Part shown: in pieces, positions 58,201 through 64,000 of the stretch
Layout of the letters: the number at the start of each line of letters is the position of its first letter
Numbering within the stretch: the stretch's first letter is position 1
Origin: GCA-002713455 sp964428745
GTDB taxonomy: Bacteria > Fidelibacterota > Marinisomatia > Marinisomatales > TCS55
Direction: 5' to 3'
NCBI GenBank assembly: GCA_964428745.1
Contig: CAYRYZ010000001.1
Span: 16,867-80,866, forward strand
DNA length: 64,000 nt
Translations under genes and position numbers: made by a program
Notes under the pieces: model-generated
The model's input: the letters and a program-made list of their open reading frames with translations, nothing else
The model's database searches: none
What the model was told of the DNA's origin: nothing

Positions 58201-58454
58201 GTGACAGTGGCTTGTCTATAGCCAATATATCTAGCAGTAACTTTAGCAGTACCTAAACCAGCCGGAACTGTTAATGAATAGTTTCCATCTGCGTCAGTAG
58301 ATGTACCAACTTCAGTTCCTTCGACAATTACGTTTGCACCTACTAGCTTATCACCAGTACTAGCATCGGTTACACTACCTGTTAATTTTGCCTGTGCAAG
58401 AATTAGCCCAGGTAAAAGGAGTAATACGACGCCTAATGCAATGCTTTTACGCAT
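55221..58454 (-). CDS. SusC/RagA-type TonB-linked outer-membrane transporter
   Basis: The 1077-residue transporter pairs with the SusD lipoprotein next to it. I start it at the ATG at 58454, six bases after a GGAGG; an ATG at 58466 would put that Shine-Dalgarno sequence inside the gene. Signal peptide (about 1-20), carboxypeptidase-D-like domain (about 22-105; GSVTDASTGDKLVGANVIVEG), a plug with the SusC signature GASEYGARAANGVIAITTKRG (shortened) and a barrel ending in Phe (FTLDVDF). It imports a substrate bound by SusD. Confidence 0.93.
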   Translation of the reverse strand: MRKSIALGVVLLLLPGLILAQAKLTGSVTDASTGDKLVGANVIVEGTEVGTSTDADGNYSLTVPAGLGTAKVTARYIGYRQATVTVTASGTQDFSLKEDVLKMDAVMVTGVAGALTKTKTPFAIDKIDREVLEMAPATTVESMIRGKSAGVKVVKSTGEPGYAASVQLRGATSINASGRSQAPLYIVDGIIIDPSISGSPMGDISPDDVQNIEIIKGAAGASEYGARAANGVIAITTKRGSEVGLGQTRFNYKMEQGYNQLAGSIETNGSHWYKTDPSTGYFVDATDGLPYDPRDATKNPDVVNYSDSSWAAGYYFADQPYKYSATGEAGSGSPELLPDNGGRPGYDHMAAMFSDGNYTKHNFSMSRNGEAFNVFVSLNNHKEDGVFGKYIEGFNRNTFRLNTDINLPYGIKLGFSSLLSKSFKEETNSGSFFDVTFFPWDVDILKKGPDGDYYIQPDPRNAEEANPIYQIANNERLNTRDRTLLGSNFSWAIMPQLRVVGSLSFDRSNRVWKNYYPKGWKTVTPSPNYNDGNLTKSNRSEQSINGDVGMTYATQLGGMALIAKGRYNYEAYNYNYRSGNAWNLAVADVPQLETGADKSVGSSNQKINSDGFSGGAQMDLLDRYILDVTLRQDRSSLFGPENRINNYYKFSGAYRMSEEAYWGALSGILPEFKVRFSHGTAGVRPAFSQQYEVWSVAGGNISKGALGNVDLKPQTTTETEMGVDFSVMDRLSVEITQSTTVNEDQLLPVPLAGFYGYSAQWRNAGTLEAEATEISLNASIINTRDMSLSAGFNWDKYDHNITSFKMPSYLYSAGGPKIFYMKEGSQYASFWGTKWATDTSHLPEADQASSSQFQVNDDGYLVWVGDGNTYKDGITNTLWGKTSSGMSQTYNWGRPVQYVDSDGNKIHQIGTSVSDFGYAFNANLRVQGLTVFALFDGQSGGNIYNHTRQWGAREAATGDVDQYGKEDGLKKPTIYYRDLYHVNAPNDFYVEDGSYLKLRELAVKFNVASLLDLRGFGVSGLNVGIVGRNLMTWTKYKGYDPEVGRGGGQLGSAVNARVDSYTYPNYRTFSFTLDVDF

Positions 58455-58485
58455 TTTGCCCTCCATTGTGAATAGTTAAAATGTA

Positions 58486-58513
58486 AAGGGGGGTCATAAA
58501 CAAGACCCCCCTT
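58486..58513 (-). terminator. Ten-base-pair hairpin in the leader of the susC gene
   Basis: Arms AAGGGGGGTC (58486-58495) and GACCCCCCTT (58504-58513) enclose an eight-base loop. On the minus strand only TTT follows directly. It lies 32 bases before the SusC start, a position suited to an attenuator or mRNA stabiliser. Confidence 0.6.
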
Positions 58514-58671
58514 GGTAAAGTTTCACGATTGATCTTACTATAATAATAATGAATTGCAAAACATATTTTTACCGACTCTCCTTGGTTTTAGATATTATTG
58601 GATCAAAATTTGTAACCAATTTTGAGTAAAGATTAATCGCTTAATCTTAATATTTTATAAAAGGGTGCTAA

Positions 58672-59652
58672 ATGAGGAAAGCTTTTGTGACTGGGGGATC
58701 CGGACATATTGGGGCAAATTTAGTACGGCAACTGCTTGAATCTGGTTGGGGTGTTCGCTGTTTAATACATAAAGATTCAAGAGCACTTGAGGGTTTAGCA
58801 ATAGAAAAAGTCAGTGGAGATCTTTCTAGCAAATCGTTGTTATCTAATCAAATGGAAGGGTGTAATGCTGTATTTCATTTGGCTGCTTATGTCGCTGTGG
58901 AAGATGTTGACCTAGTTCGAATGAAAAAAATCAATGTTGAGGGGACTAAAAATATGTGTGAGGCTGCTTTAAACTCAAATATTCCACGGTTTATTCATTT
59001 CTCCAGTATTCATGCCTTTGAACAGCGCCCCGTTGAACTGTCCCTCAATGAAGAGCGCCCTTTGGCATACGGGTCCAATGCTGCACCTTATGATCAAAGT
59101 AAAGCTCTCGCTCAAAAAACAGTATACGAAGCTTGTAAGCGCGGATTAAACGCAAGCATCTTACACCCGACAGGTGTCCTCGGTCCTTATGACTATAAAC
59201 CGAGCCGAATGGGACAAATACTAATGGATATTATGAATAGAAAAATGCTATTAACTATTAAAGCAGGGTATAACTGGGTGGATGCCCGAGATGTTGCAAA
59301 ATCAGCAATAAAGTGTATAAACCTGGGTGAAGCCGGTCAAAATTATATTTTATCGGGCAAGTGGGCATCATTTCCTCAAATAGCAGAAATTATTTCAAGT
59401 AAATTGAAAATTCGAACAACTTATGCAACATTTCCCCTCTGGGCAGCTTATGCCGGCACACCTTTCTCATGGATTAAATCAAAAATAACTGGCAAACGAT
59501 CATCGCTAAGCAGGGGAGGGCTTCATGCTTTAGCTGTGCAGTCTAAAATTGTATCAAATAAATTAGCTCAAAAAACATTGGGGCATGAGCCAAGATCCTT
59601 AGAAAAAACAATAAATGATACAATTGATTGGATGAAAAATAGTGTTAATTGA
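58672..59652 (+). CDS. NAD-dependent epimerase/dehydratase, 3-beta-HSD-like SDR
   Basis: An extended short-chain dehydrogenase of 326 residues. The nucleotide loop is GGSGHIGANLVRQL (residues 8-21), and the catalytic YxxxK is YDQSK (about 142-146), with SSIHAFEQRP before it and LHPTGVLGPYDYKP after it. The order is that of the 3-beta-hydroxysteroid dehydrogenase/dihydroflavonol reductase branch, so a lipid or sterol-like alcohol could be the substrate. It overlaps the next gene by 11 bases, which encodes a steroid-reductase-like protein. Confidence 0.88.
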   Translation: MRKAFVTGGSGHIGANLVRQLLESGWGVRCLIHKDSRALEGLAIEKVSGDLSSKSLLSNQMEGCNAVFHLAAYVAVEDVDLVRMKKINVEGTKNMCEAALNSNIPRFIHFSSIHAFEQRPVELSLNEERPLAYGSNAAPYDQSKALAQKTVYEACKRGLNASILHPTGVLGPYDYKPSRMGQILMDIMNRKMLLTIKAGYNWVDARDVAKSAIKCINLGEAGQNYILSGKWASFPQIAEIISSKLKIRTTYATFPLWAAYAGTPFSWIKSKITGKRSSLSRGGLHALAVQSKIVSNKLAQKTLGHEPRSLEKTINDTIDWMKNSVN

Positions 59653-60415
59653 TCAAGCCCAATACGAATTGACAATATGGATATGGCTAGGGATTGCTGC
59701 TTGCACATTTATTCTCCTCATGTTTATCCGTGCTCCATATGGCCGCCATGAGCGCCCTGGGTGGGGATTTCGTATACCAGCACGCTTAGGTTGGATAATT
59801 ATGGAATCACCCTGTATTATTGTTATGACAATATTTTTTGGTATTGGCGTAAGTTACTGGGACACTCTAGACCCAGTCGGGATTATATTTTATATTATTT
59901 GGATTATACACTATATCCATCGCAGTTGGGTGTGGCCAGCAAGAGCACATATCACTAGTAAAAAAATGCCATTAAGCATTGCACTTTTTGCTGTTGGATT
60001 TAATTCTATCAATGCCTGGATCAATGCGGAGTGGGTATACAGTCTTCACTATCCGTATCCAATAGAATGGCTTTATAGTCCACAATTTATTATTGGCGTA
60101 GCTATTTTTATAACAGGAATGGGAATAAATATACATTCAGATAACATATTATTTGGTCTCCGAAAAAGGGGAAATCTTGATTATAAAATACCATATGGGG
60201 GTTTATTTAAATGGATATCTTGTCCCAATTACTTTGGGGAAATTATAGAATGGATAGGTTGGGCAATAGCAACCTGGTCTCTAGCCGGGTTATCTTTTGC
60301 AGTATGGGCCCTTGCAAATCTTGTACCACGTTCGCAATCAAATCATCAGTGGTATATCAAATATTTTGAGGAATATCCCAAAGATAGAAAAATATTGATA
60401 CCAAAAATATGGTAA
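59642..60415 (+). CDS. Steroid 5-alpha-reductase-like membrane protein
   Basis: The 257-residue product has about six membrane helices and a C-terminal domain of the steroid 5-alpha-reductase family, with KRGNLDYKIPYGGLFKWISC, PNYFGEIIEWIGW and NHQWYIKYFEEYP (the last two as in the family's NADPH-binding end). The start is GTG, overlapping the SDR stop by 11 bases. Family members reduce double bonds in sterols or very-long-chain enoyl lipids. The substrate here is not known. Confidence 0.85.
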   Translation: MLIDQAQYELTIWIWLGIAACTFILLMFIRAPYGRHERPGWGFRIPARLGWIIMESPCIIVMTIFFGIGVSYWDTLDPVGIIFYIIWIIHYIHRSWVWPARAHITSKKMPLSIALFAVGFNSINAWINAEWVYSLHYPYPIEWLYSPQFIIGVAIFITGMGINIHSDNILFGLRKRGNLDYKIPYGGLFKWISCPNYFGEIIEWIGWAIATWSLAGLSFAVWALANLVPRSQSNHQWYIKYFEEYPKDRKILIPKIW

Positions 60416-60497
60416 AAAGTATTTGCTACAAATTAATTTTGAATTGTAGTATAAAACACACGCGTAAGTAACACGAAAAATAAGTTAGGAGTAAGTT

Positions 60498-60902
60498 ATG
60501 CAAAAAGGAAGTGTCAATAAAGTTGTATTAGTTGGACATTTGGGTGGCGACCCAGAAACACGGTTTACGCCATCGGGAGCTGCCGTGGCTAATTTTAGTG
60601 TAGCAACAAATGAATCGTGGAAAGATTCCAATGGAGAACTGCAGGATAAAACCGAATGGCATCGTTGTGTCATGTTTGGTAAGACTGCTGAATTAGCTGG
60701 GGAACTTTTGAAAAAGGGTCAATTGGTTTACACGGAAGGAAAATTACAAACAAGGAATTGGGAAGATAAGGATGGGATAAAACGTTATACAACAGAAGTG
60801 GTTTGTGATATGTTTACCATGCTAGGTCGTAAGATGGAAAATGATGGCCCCCAGGCTGCACCCGCTTCAAGCGGAGATGAAGAGGACGACCTACCCTTTT
60901 AA
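60498..60902 (+). CDS. ssb: Single-stranded DNA-binding protein
   Basis: SSB protects single-stranded DNA in replication and repair. The 134-residue protein has an OB fold (1-105; NKVVLVGHLGGDPETRFTPSG, then TEWHRCVMFGKTAELAGELLKKGQLVYTEGKLQTRNWED), a short acidic linker and the conserved partner-binding tail DDLPF. A strong AGGAG lies before its ATG. The linker is short for the family, which is common in streamlined genomes. Confidence 0.96.
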   Translation: MQKGSVNKVVLVGHLGGDPETRFTPSGAAVANFSVATNESWKDSNGELQDKTEWHRCVMFGKTAELAGELLKKGQLVYTEGKLQTRNWEDKDGIKRYTTEVVCDMFTMLGRKMENDGPQAAPASSGDEEDDLPF

Positions 60903-60956
60903 CTGTTATCCAATTCGATACTATTGCCTTATCAGATAAAGGCCTTAACAAAATAA

Positions 60957-62357
60957 ATGAACCCTGAAAAATTACAAAATAATTTAAATTTATTTTGGGA
61001 TGAAGAAATTGTTCCTACCTTGGAAAAATATATTAAAATCCCAAATAAATCCCCTGCTTTCGACCCAAATTGGGAAAGTGCTGGCCATATGGATAAAGTT
61101 CTTAACTTAGCAGAAGAATGGGTTGAACAACACCGTCCTAAAAATAGCACATTACATATTAAGAGATTAAAGGGGAGAACTCCTCTTATTATACTTGATA
61201 TCCCTGGAGAAAGAGATGGGGATATTCTCATGTATGGCCATTTAGATAAACAACCTGAAATGGCTGGCTGGGATGAGGGGTACGGACCTTGGACACCTAA
61301 AATTGAAGATGAAAAATTGTATGGACGTGGTGGCGCAGATGATGGCTATGCCTTATTTGCATCTTTGGGCATTGTAAATGCATTAATTGATCAAGATGTT
61401 ACATTACCAAGAATAGTTATATTGATCGAGTTTTGTGAGGAAAGTGGTTCGCCAGACTTGCCATACTATATTGATGAATATCAAGATATCATTGGTTCGG
61501 TTGATTTGGTTGTATGTCTTGATTCCGGAGCTGGTAATTATGATCAGTTCTGGACTACTGTTTCACTTAGGGGCATGATTGCTTGTGAACTCCGTGTTGA
61601 TGTTCTTAATGAAGGAGTTCATTCTGGGAGTGCTAGTGGAATAGTCCCATCATCATTTAGGATAGCTAGGCAACTTCTTTCACGTTTAGAGGATGAATCA
61701 ACAGGAAAAATTAAAGTGGAGGCTCTACATACTAATATCCCCAAGCATCGTTTGGAAGAAATACAAAAAAAGATTGACCAACTGCAAGGGGAAACAGATT
61801 CTTTCCCATGGCATAACAAAATGGAACCGATGACACAAGATTCAATGACAGGTGAAATTCAACGAACTTGGGGTCCTACCTTGTCAATTGTTGGAGCTGA
61901 TGGGATACCTGCAGTTAAAGATGGCGGCAATGTACTTAGACCCTACACAACGCTAAAACTCTCATTCCGACTTCCGCCTGATATTGATTGTAACAAAGCT
62001 ATGAATGAAGTCAACACAGTTTTAACAAAAAACCCTCCCTATAATTCTTCAATTAATGTTGATTGGGAAGAGCCTGCAAATGGGTGGAACGCCCCTAAGT
62101 TGTCTTCTTGGTTAGATACGGCCATTCAAGATGCGTCTAATACTTTCTATAACAAACCTGCCTTATCGATGGGCGAGGGTGGCACAATACCTTTTATGGC
62201 AATGTTAGGTGAAAAATTTCCCGATGCTCAGTTTGTTATTACTGGGGTATTGGGGCCTGAGTCTAATGCACATGGCCCAAATGAGTTTTTACATATTCCT
62301 TTTGGGAAAAAACTAAGTGCCTGTATTGGGTTTATTCTTAATCAATTCCCATCTTGA
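60957..62357 (+). CDS. M20 family metallopeptidase
   Basis: The 466-residue protein is a cytosolic-type zinc exopeptidase of the ArgE/dipeptidase group; no signal peptide is seen. Metal ligands are in LMYGHLDKQPEMAGW (His and Asp), LYGRGGADDGYALFASLG (Asp), FCEESGSPDLP (catalytic Glu and metal Glu) and SNAHGPNEFLHIP (late His). A lid domain sits between residues about 210 and 330. The exact dipeptide or acyl-amino acid is not known. Its stop overlaps the TTG of the acyltransferase gene. Confidence 0.93.
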   Translation: MNPEKLQNNLNLFWDEEIVPTLEKYIKIPNKSPAFDPNWESAGHMDKVLNLAEEWVEQHRPKNSTLHIKRLKGRTPLIILDIPGERDGDILMYGHLDKQPEMAGWDEGYGPWTPKIEDEKLYGRGGADDGYALFASLGIVNALIDQDVTLPRIVILIEFCEESGSPDLPYYIDEYQDIIGSVDLVVCLDSGAGNYDQFWTTVSLRGMIACELRVDVLNEGVHSGSASGIVPSSFRIARQLLSRLEDESTGKIKVEALHTNIPKHRLEEIQKKIDQLQGETDSFPWHNKMEPMTQDSMTGEIQRTWGPTLSIVGADGIPAVKDGGNVLRPYTTLKLSFRLPPDIDCNKAMNEVNTVLTKNPPYNSSINVDWEEPANGWNAPKLSSWLDTAIQDASNTFYNKPALSMGEGGTIPFMAMLGEKFPDAQFVITGVLGPESNAHGPNEFLHIPFGKKLSACIGFILNQFPS

Positions 62358-63070
62358 CTGCCCGAACAAAATTAGACCTATTTAAGCCCAGACCTAGGTG
62401 GGTACGCTACACACTGGGATACGCGGCTTTATTATTAGGAATATTAGTTGGAAAAATTAAAGTACAGGGTCGTGACCATATTCCAAAGGAAGGACCATTT
62501 ATAGTTGTAGCAAATCATTTTAATGTTTCTGAGCCGCCATTTTTTCTTTTTGCACTCCAACGGCCAGTTAACTTTTTAGTTGCAAGTGATCAGGTAATCG
62601 AATGGTACAACTATTGGGCCGTTTGGCTATATGGCTTTATCCCAACAAACCGAACTCATCTTGCCCCATCAACTATAAAAATGGCAAAGAAGGTATTTGC
62701 ACAAAAAGAAATCTTGGGGGTTTTTCCAGAAGGTGACACTTTAAGTGATGAATTAAGATCGGCAAAGCCAGGTGCGGTTTTTTTATCAACTTTAGGTCAA
62801 GTACCAATAGTGCCAATGAGTATATACGGGCTGAAAAAAGGTTTGTGGGATTATATTTTTAGTGGAATCCGCCCAAAAATTTCTATCCGCGTAGGAAAAC
62901 CTTTTGGACCATTTGAGCTTCCAAAGGATCGTTCACAAAAAGAAAAAGAGTTGAAAGATATAGGTGATGAGATGATGTGTAGAATAGCAGCGTTATTACC
63001 AGAAAAATGCCATGGTAAATACAAAAATAATCCTAATATAAAAAAATATAGATTAGAAAATAATTTGTAA
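62354..63070 (+). CDS. PlsC-like acyltransferase (1-acyl-glycerol-3-phosphate type)
   Basis: Members add an acyl chain to lysophosphatidic acid. The 238-residue protein has a membrane helix near the N-terminus (about 17-35), the block VANHFNVSEPPF where the HX4D motif appears as HX4E (His-Phe-Asn-Val-Ser-Glu), the block YGFIPTNRTH, and VFPEGDT, the third block of the family. The Asp to Glu change is unusual and may alter activity. Start is TTG, overlapping the peptidase stop. Confidence 0.88.
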   Translation: MTARTKLDLFKPRPRWVRYTLGYAALLLGILVGKIKVQGRDHIPKEGPFIVVANHFNVSEPPFFLFALQRPVNFLVASDQVIEWYNYWAVWLYGFIPTNRTHLAPSTIKMAKKVFAQKEILGVFPEGDTLSDELRSAKPGAVFLSTLGQVPIVPMSIYGLKKGLWDYIFSGIRPKISIRVGKPFGPFELPKDRSQKEKELKDIGDEMMCRIAALLPEKCHGKYKNNPNIKKYRLENNL

Positions 63071-63105
63071 ATTTATATTTAATAAAACTAGCGGGGAATT
63101 AATAA

Positions 63106-64000
63106 ATGTCTAAATCATTACAAGAATATGCAGTAGTTATCGCAATTGCTGCTGTATTTTTAGGTTTGATGAGGTGGAATGCCATTAATCAAAACTCATC
63201 TTTAGTTGATGGTACAGCAAATGATCATATTGCTGAGAACGAACTGCATTTCAAAAATCTTAGGCAACTTACATTTAGTGGTGAAAATGCTGAAGCATAT
63301 TTTAGTTCAGACAGTAAAAAACTGATTTTTCAATCTCATGATGGTGATGGCCTTTGTGATCAAATTTATATTATGGACATTAAATCAGGTGAGATTGAAT
63401 TAGCCTCCACAGGCGATGGCGTTACAACCTGTGGGTATTTTCAATATCCAAATAATAATAAAATTGTCTATGCTTCAACGCATCATAATAATAAGTCTTG
63501 TCCTCCTCCTCCTGATTTTAGCAAAGGATATGTCTGGAAACTTTATGAGGGGTATGATATCTTTCGGAGCAACATTGATGGTTCAGATATGGAACAATTA
63601 ACCCAAACCCCAGGCTATGACGCAGAAGCAACTATCGCACAAGATGGAAGTAAATTAGTTTATACATCTATAATTTCTGGTGATCTTGAAGTTTGGGCTA
63701 TGAACCTTGATGGAACTGATAAACGCATGCTAACAAATAAGTTGGGTTATGATGGTGGCCCATTTTTTAGTCATAATGGTAAAAAAATTGTGTGGCGTGC
63801 TTATTATCCAGAATCTGATAAAGAGGTCGCAGACTATAATAATTTAATTGCTGAAAGCATGATACGACCAATGAACTTGCAAATTCGCATTATGAATTCT
63901 GATGGTACTAATAAGAAGCAAATAACTTTTAATGATGCTGCAAACTTTGCTCCATACTTTTTTCCCAATGATGAAAGAATCGTTTTTTGCTCAAATATGG
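63106..64000 (+). CDS. TolB-like beta-propeller protein, cut by the window end
   Basis: The frame runs from the ATG at 63106, with an N-terminal membrane helix (about 7-21, EYAVVIAIAAVFLGL), to the end of the window without a stop. The visible 298 residues contain repeated TolB-like (WD40/PD40) motifs: NLRQLTFSGENAEAYFSSD, DIFRSNIDGSDMEQLTQTPG, EVWAMNLDGTDKRMLTNK and QIRIMNSDGTNKKQITF. Such proteins are often periplasmic peptidases or TolB-like assembly factors; the missing C-terminus would show which. A GGGG element lies ten bases upstream. Confidence 0.85.
   Translation, partial: MSKSLQEYAVVIAIAAVFLGLMRWNAINQNSSLVDGTANDHIAENELHFKNLRQLTFSGENAEAYFSSDSKKLIFQSHDGDGLCDQIYIMDIKSGEIELASTGDGVTTCGYFQYPNNNKIVYASTHHNNKSCPPPPDFSKGYVWKLYEGYDIFRSNIDGSDMEQLTQTPGYDAEATIAQDGSKLVYTSIISGDLEVWAMNLDGTDKRMLTNKLGYDGGPFFSHNGKKIVWRAYYPESDKEVADYNNLIAESMIRPMNLQIRIMNSDGTNKKQITFNDAANFAPYFFPNDERIVFCSNM

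Overview
This window looks like a low-GC (roughly one third G+C), gene-dense chromosome segment from a free-living Gram-negative bacterium of the FCB superphylum. Candidatus Marinimicrobia (SAR406) or a relative is my best inference. The supports are a SusC/SusD pair, a TonB receptor operon with a PorV-like barrel and a protein carrying a type IX-like C-terminal module, several lipoproteins, an archaeal/eukaryal-type ProRS, many TTG starts, and genes that abut or share stop codons. The taxonomic call was not checked by any search. I see no rRNA, tRNA, insertion sequence, prophage or CRISPR array. Nearly all of the sequence is core chromosome.

Layout. 1-7929 (+): three exported proteins of unknown function, ligA, a PQQ-type sugar dehydrogenase, an ABC-2 exporter and a small predicted outer-membrane protein. 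7950-11056 (-): a penicillin-acylase-family hydrolase and a secreted propeller-like protein. 11099-11626 (+): a small envelope protein. 11628-27179 (-): a long housekeeping run. Read in transcription order it holds two tiny paralogous membrane proteins, a cell-wall amidase, folC, rho, a Cas6b-like protein, an aminotransferase, rpmE, a DUF1385 protein, prfA, prmC, dnaE, a B12-binding mutase subunit, a TPR protein and an AlkA-like glycosylase. 27414-29033 (+): eno and an FtsB/DivIC-like protein. 29030-32176 (-): proS, recO and a rhomboid protease. 32316-38912 (+): an amidohydrolase, a TrmH-type methyltransferase, a CPBP protease, mgtE, a small membrane protein, a degenerate AroQ-like protein and an M23 lipoprotein. 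38909-50231 (-): a MOSC protein, an HMA-MauE fusion, the TonB receptor/secreted protein/PorV operon and an eight-heme cytochrome. 50360-52909 (+): an M14 peptidase. 52946-58454 (-): susC, susD and a small lipoprotein. 58672-64000 (+): an SDR and a steroid-reductase-like pair, ssb, an M20 peptidase, a PlsC-like acyltransferase and a truncated TolB-like propeller.

Function. The cell appears to take up polymers or peptides through two TonB systems (45.5-48.7 kb and 53.6-58.5 kb). It digests peptides and amides outside the cytoplasm with M14, M20, M23, penicillin-acylase and CPBP enzymes, and it runs a periplasmic multiheme electron-transfer step. The translation-termination genes rpmE, prfA and prmC sit together, as in many bacteria.

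The most unusual item is the gene at 21287-22309, between rho and the aminotransferase gene. It encodes a Cas6b-type CRISPR RNA-processing fold with no CRISPR array or other cas gene nearby. The family's histidines appear to be missing, and a long Lys/Arg-rich tail has been added. This suggests a Cas6 RNA-binding fold recruited to a housekeeping role. The second is a promoter-hairpin-gene-hairpin-gene-hairpin array (26639-27296) producing two tiny paralogous membrane proteins.
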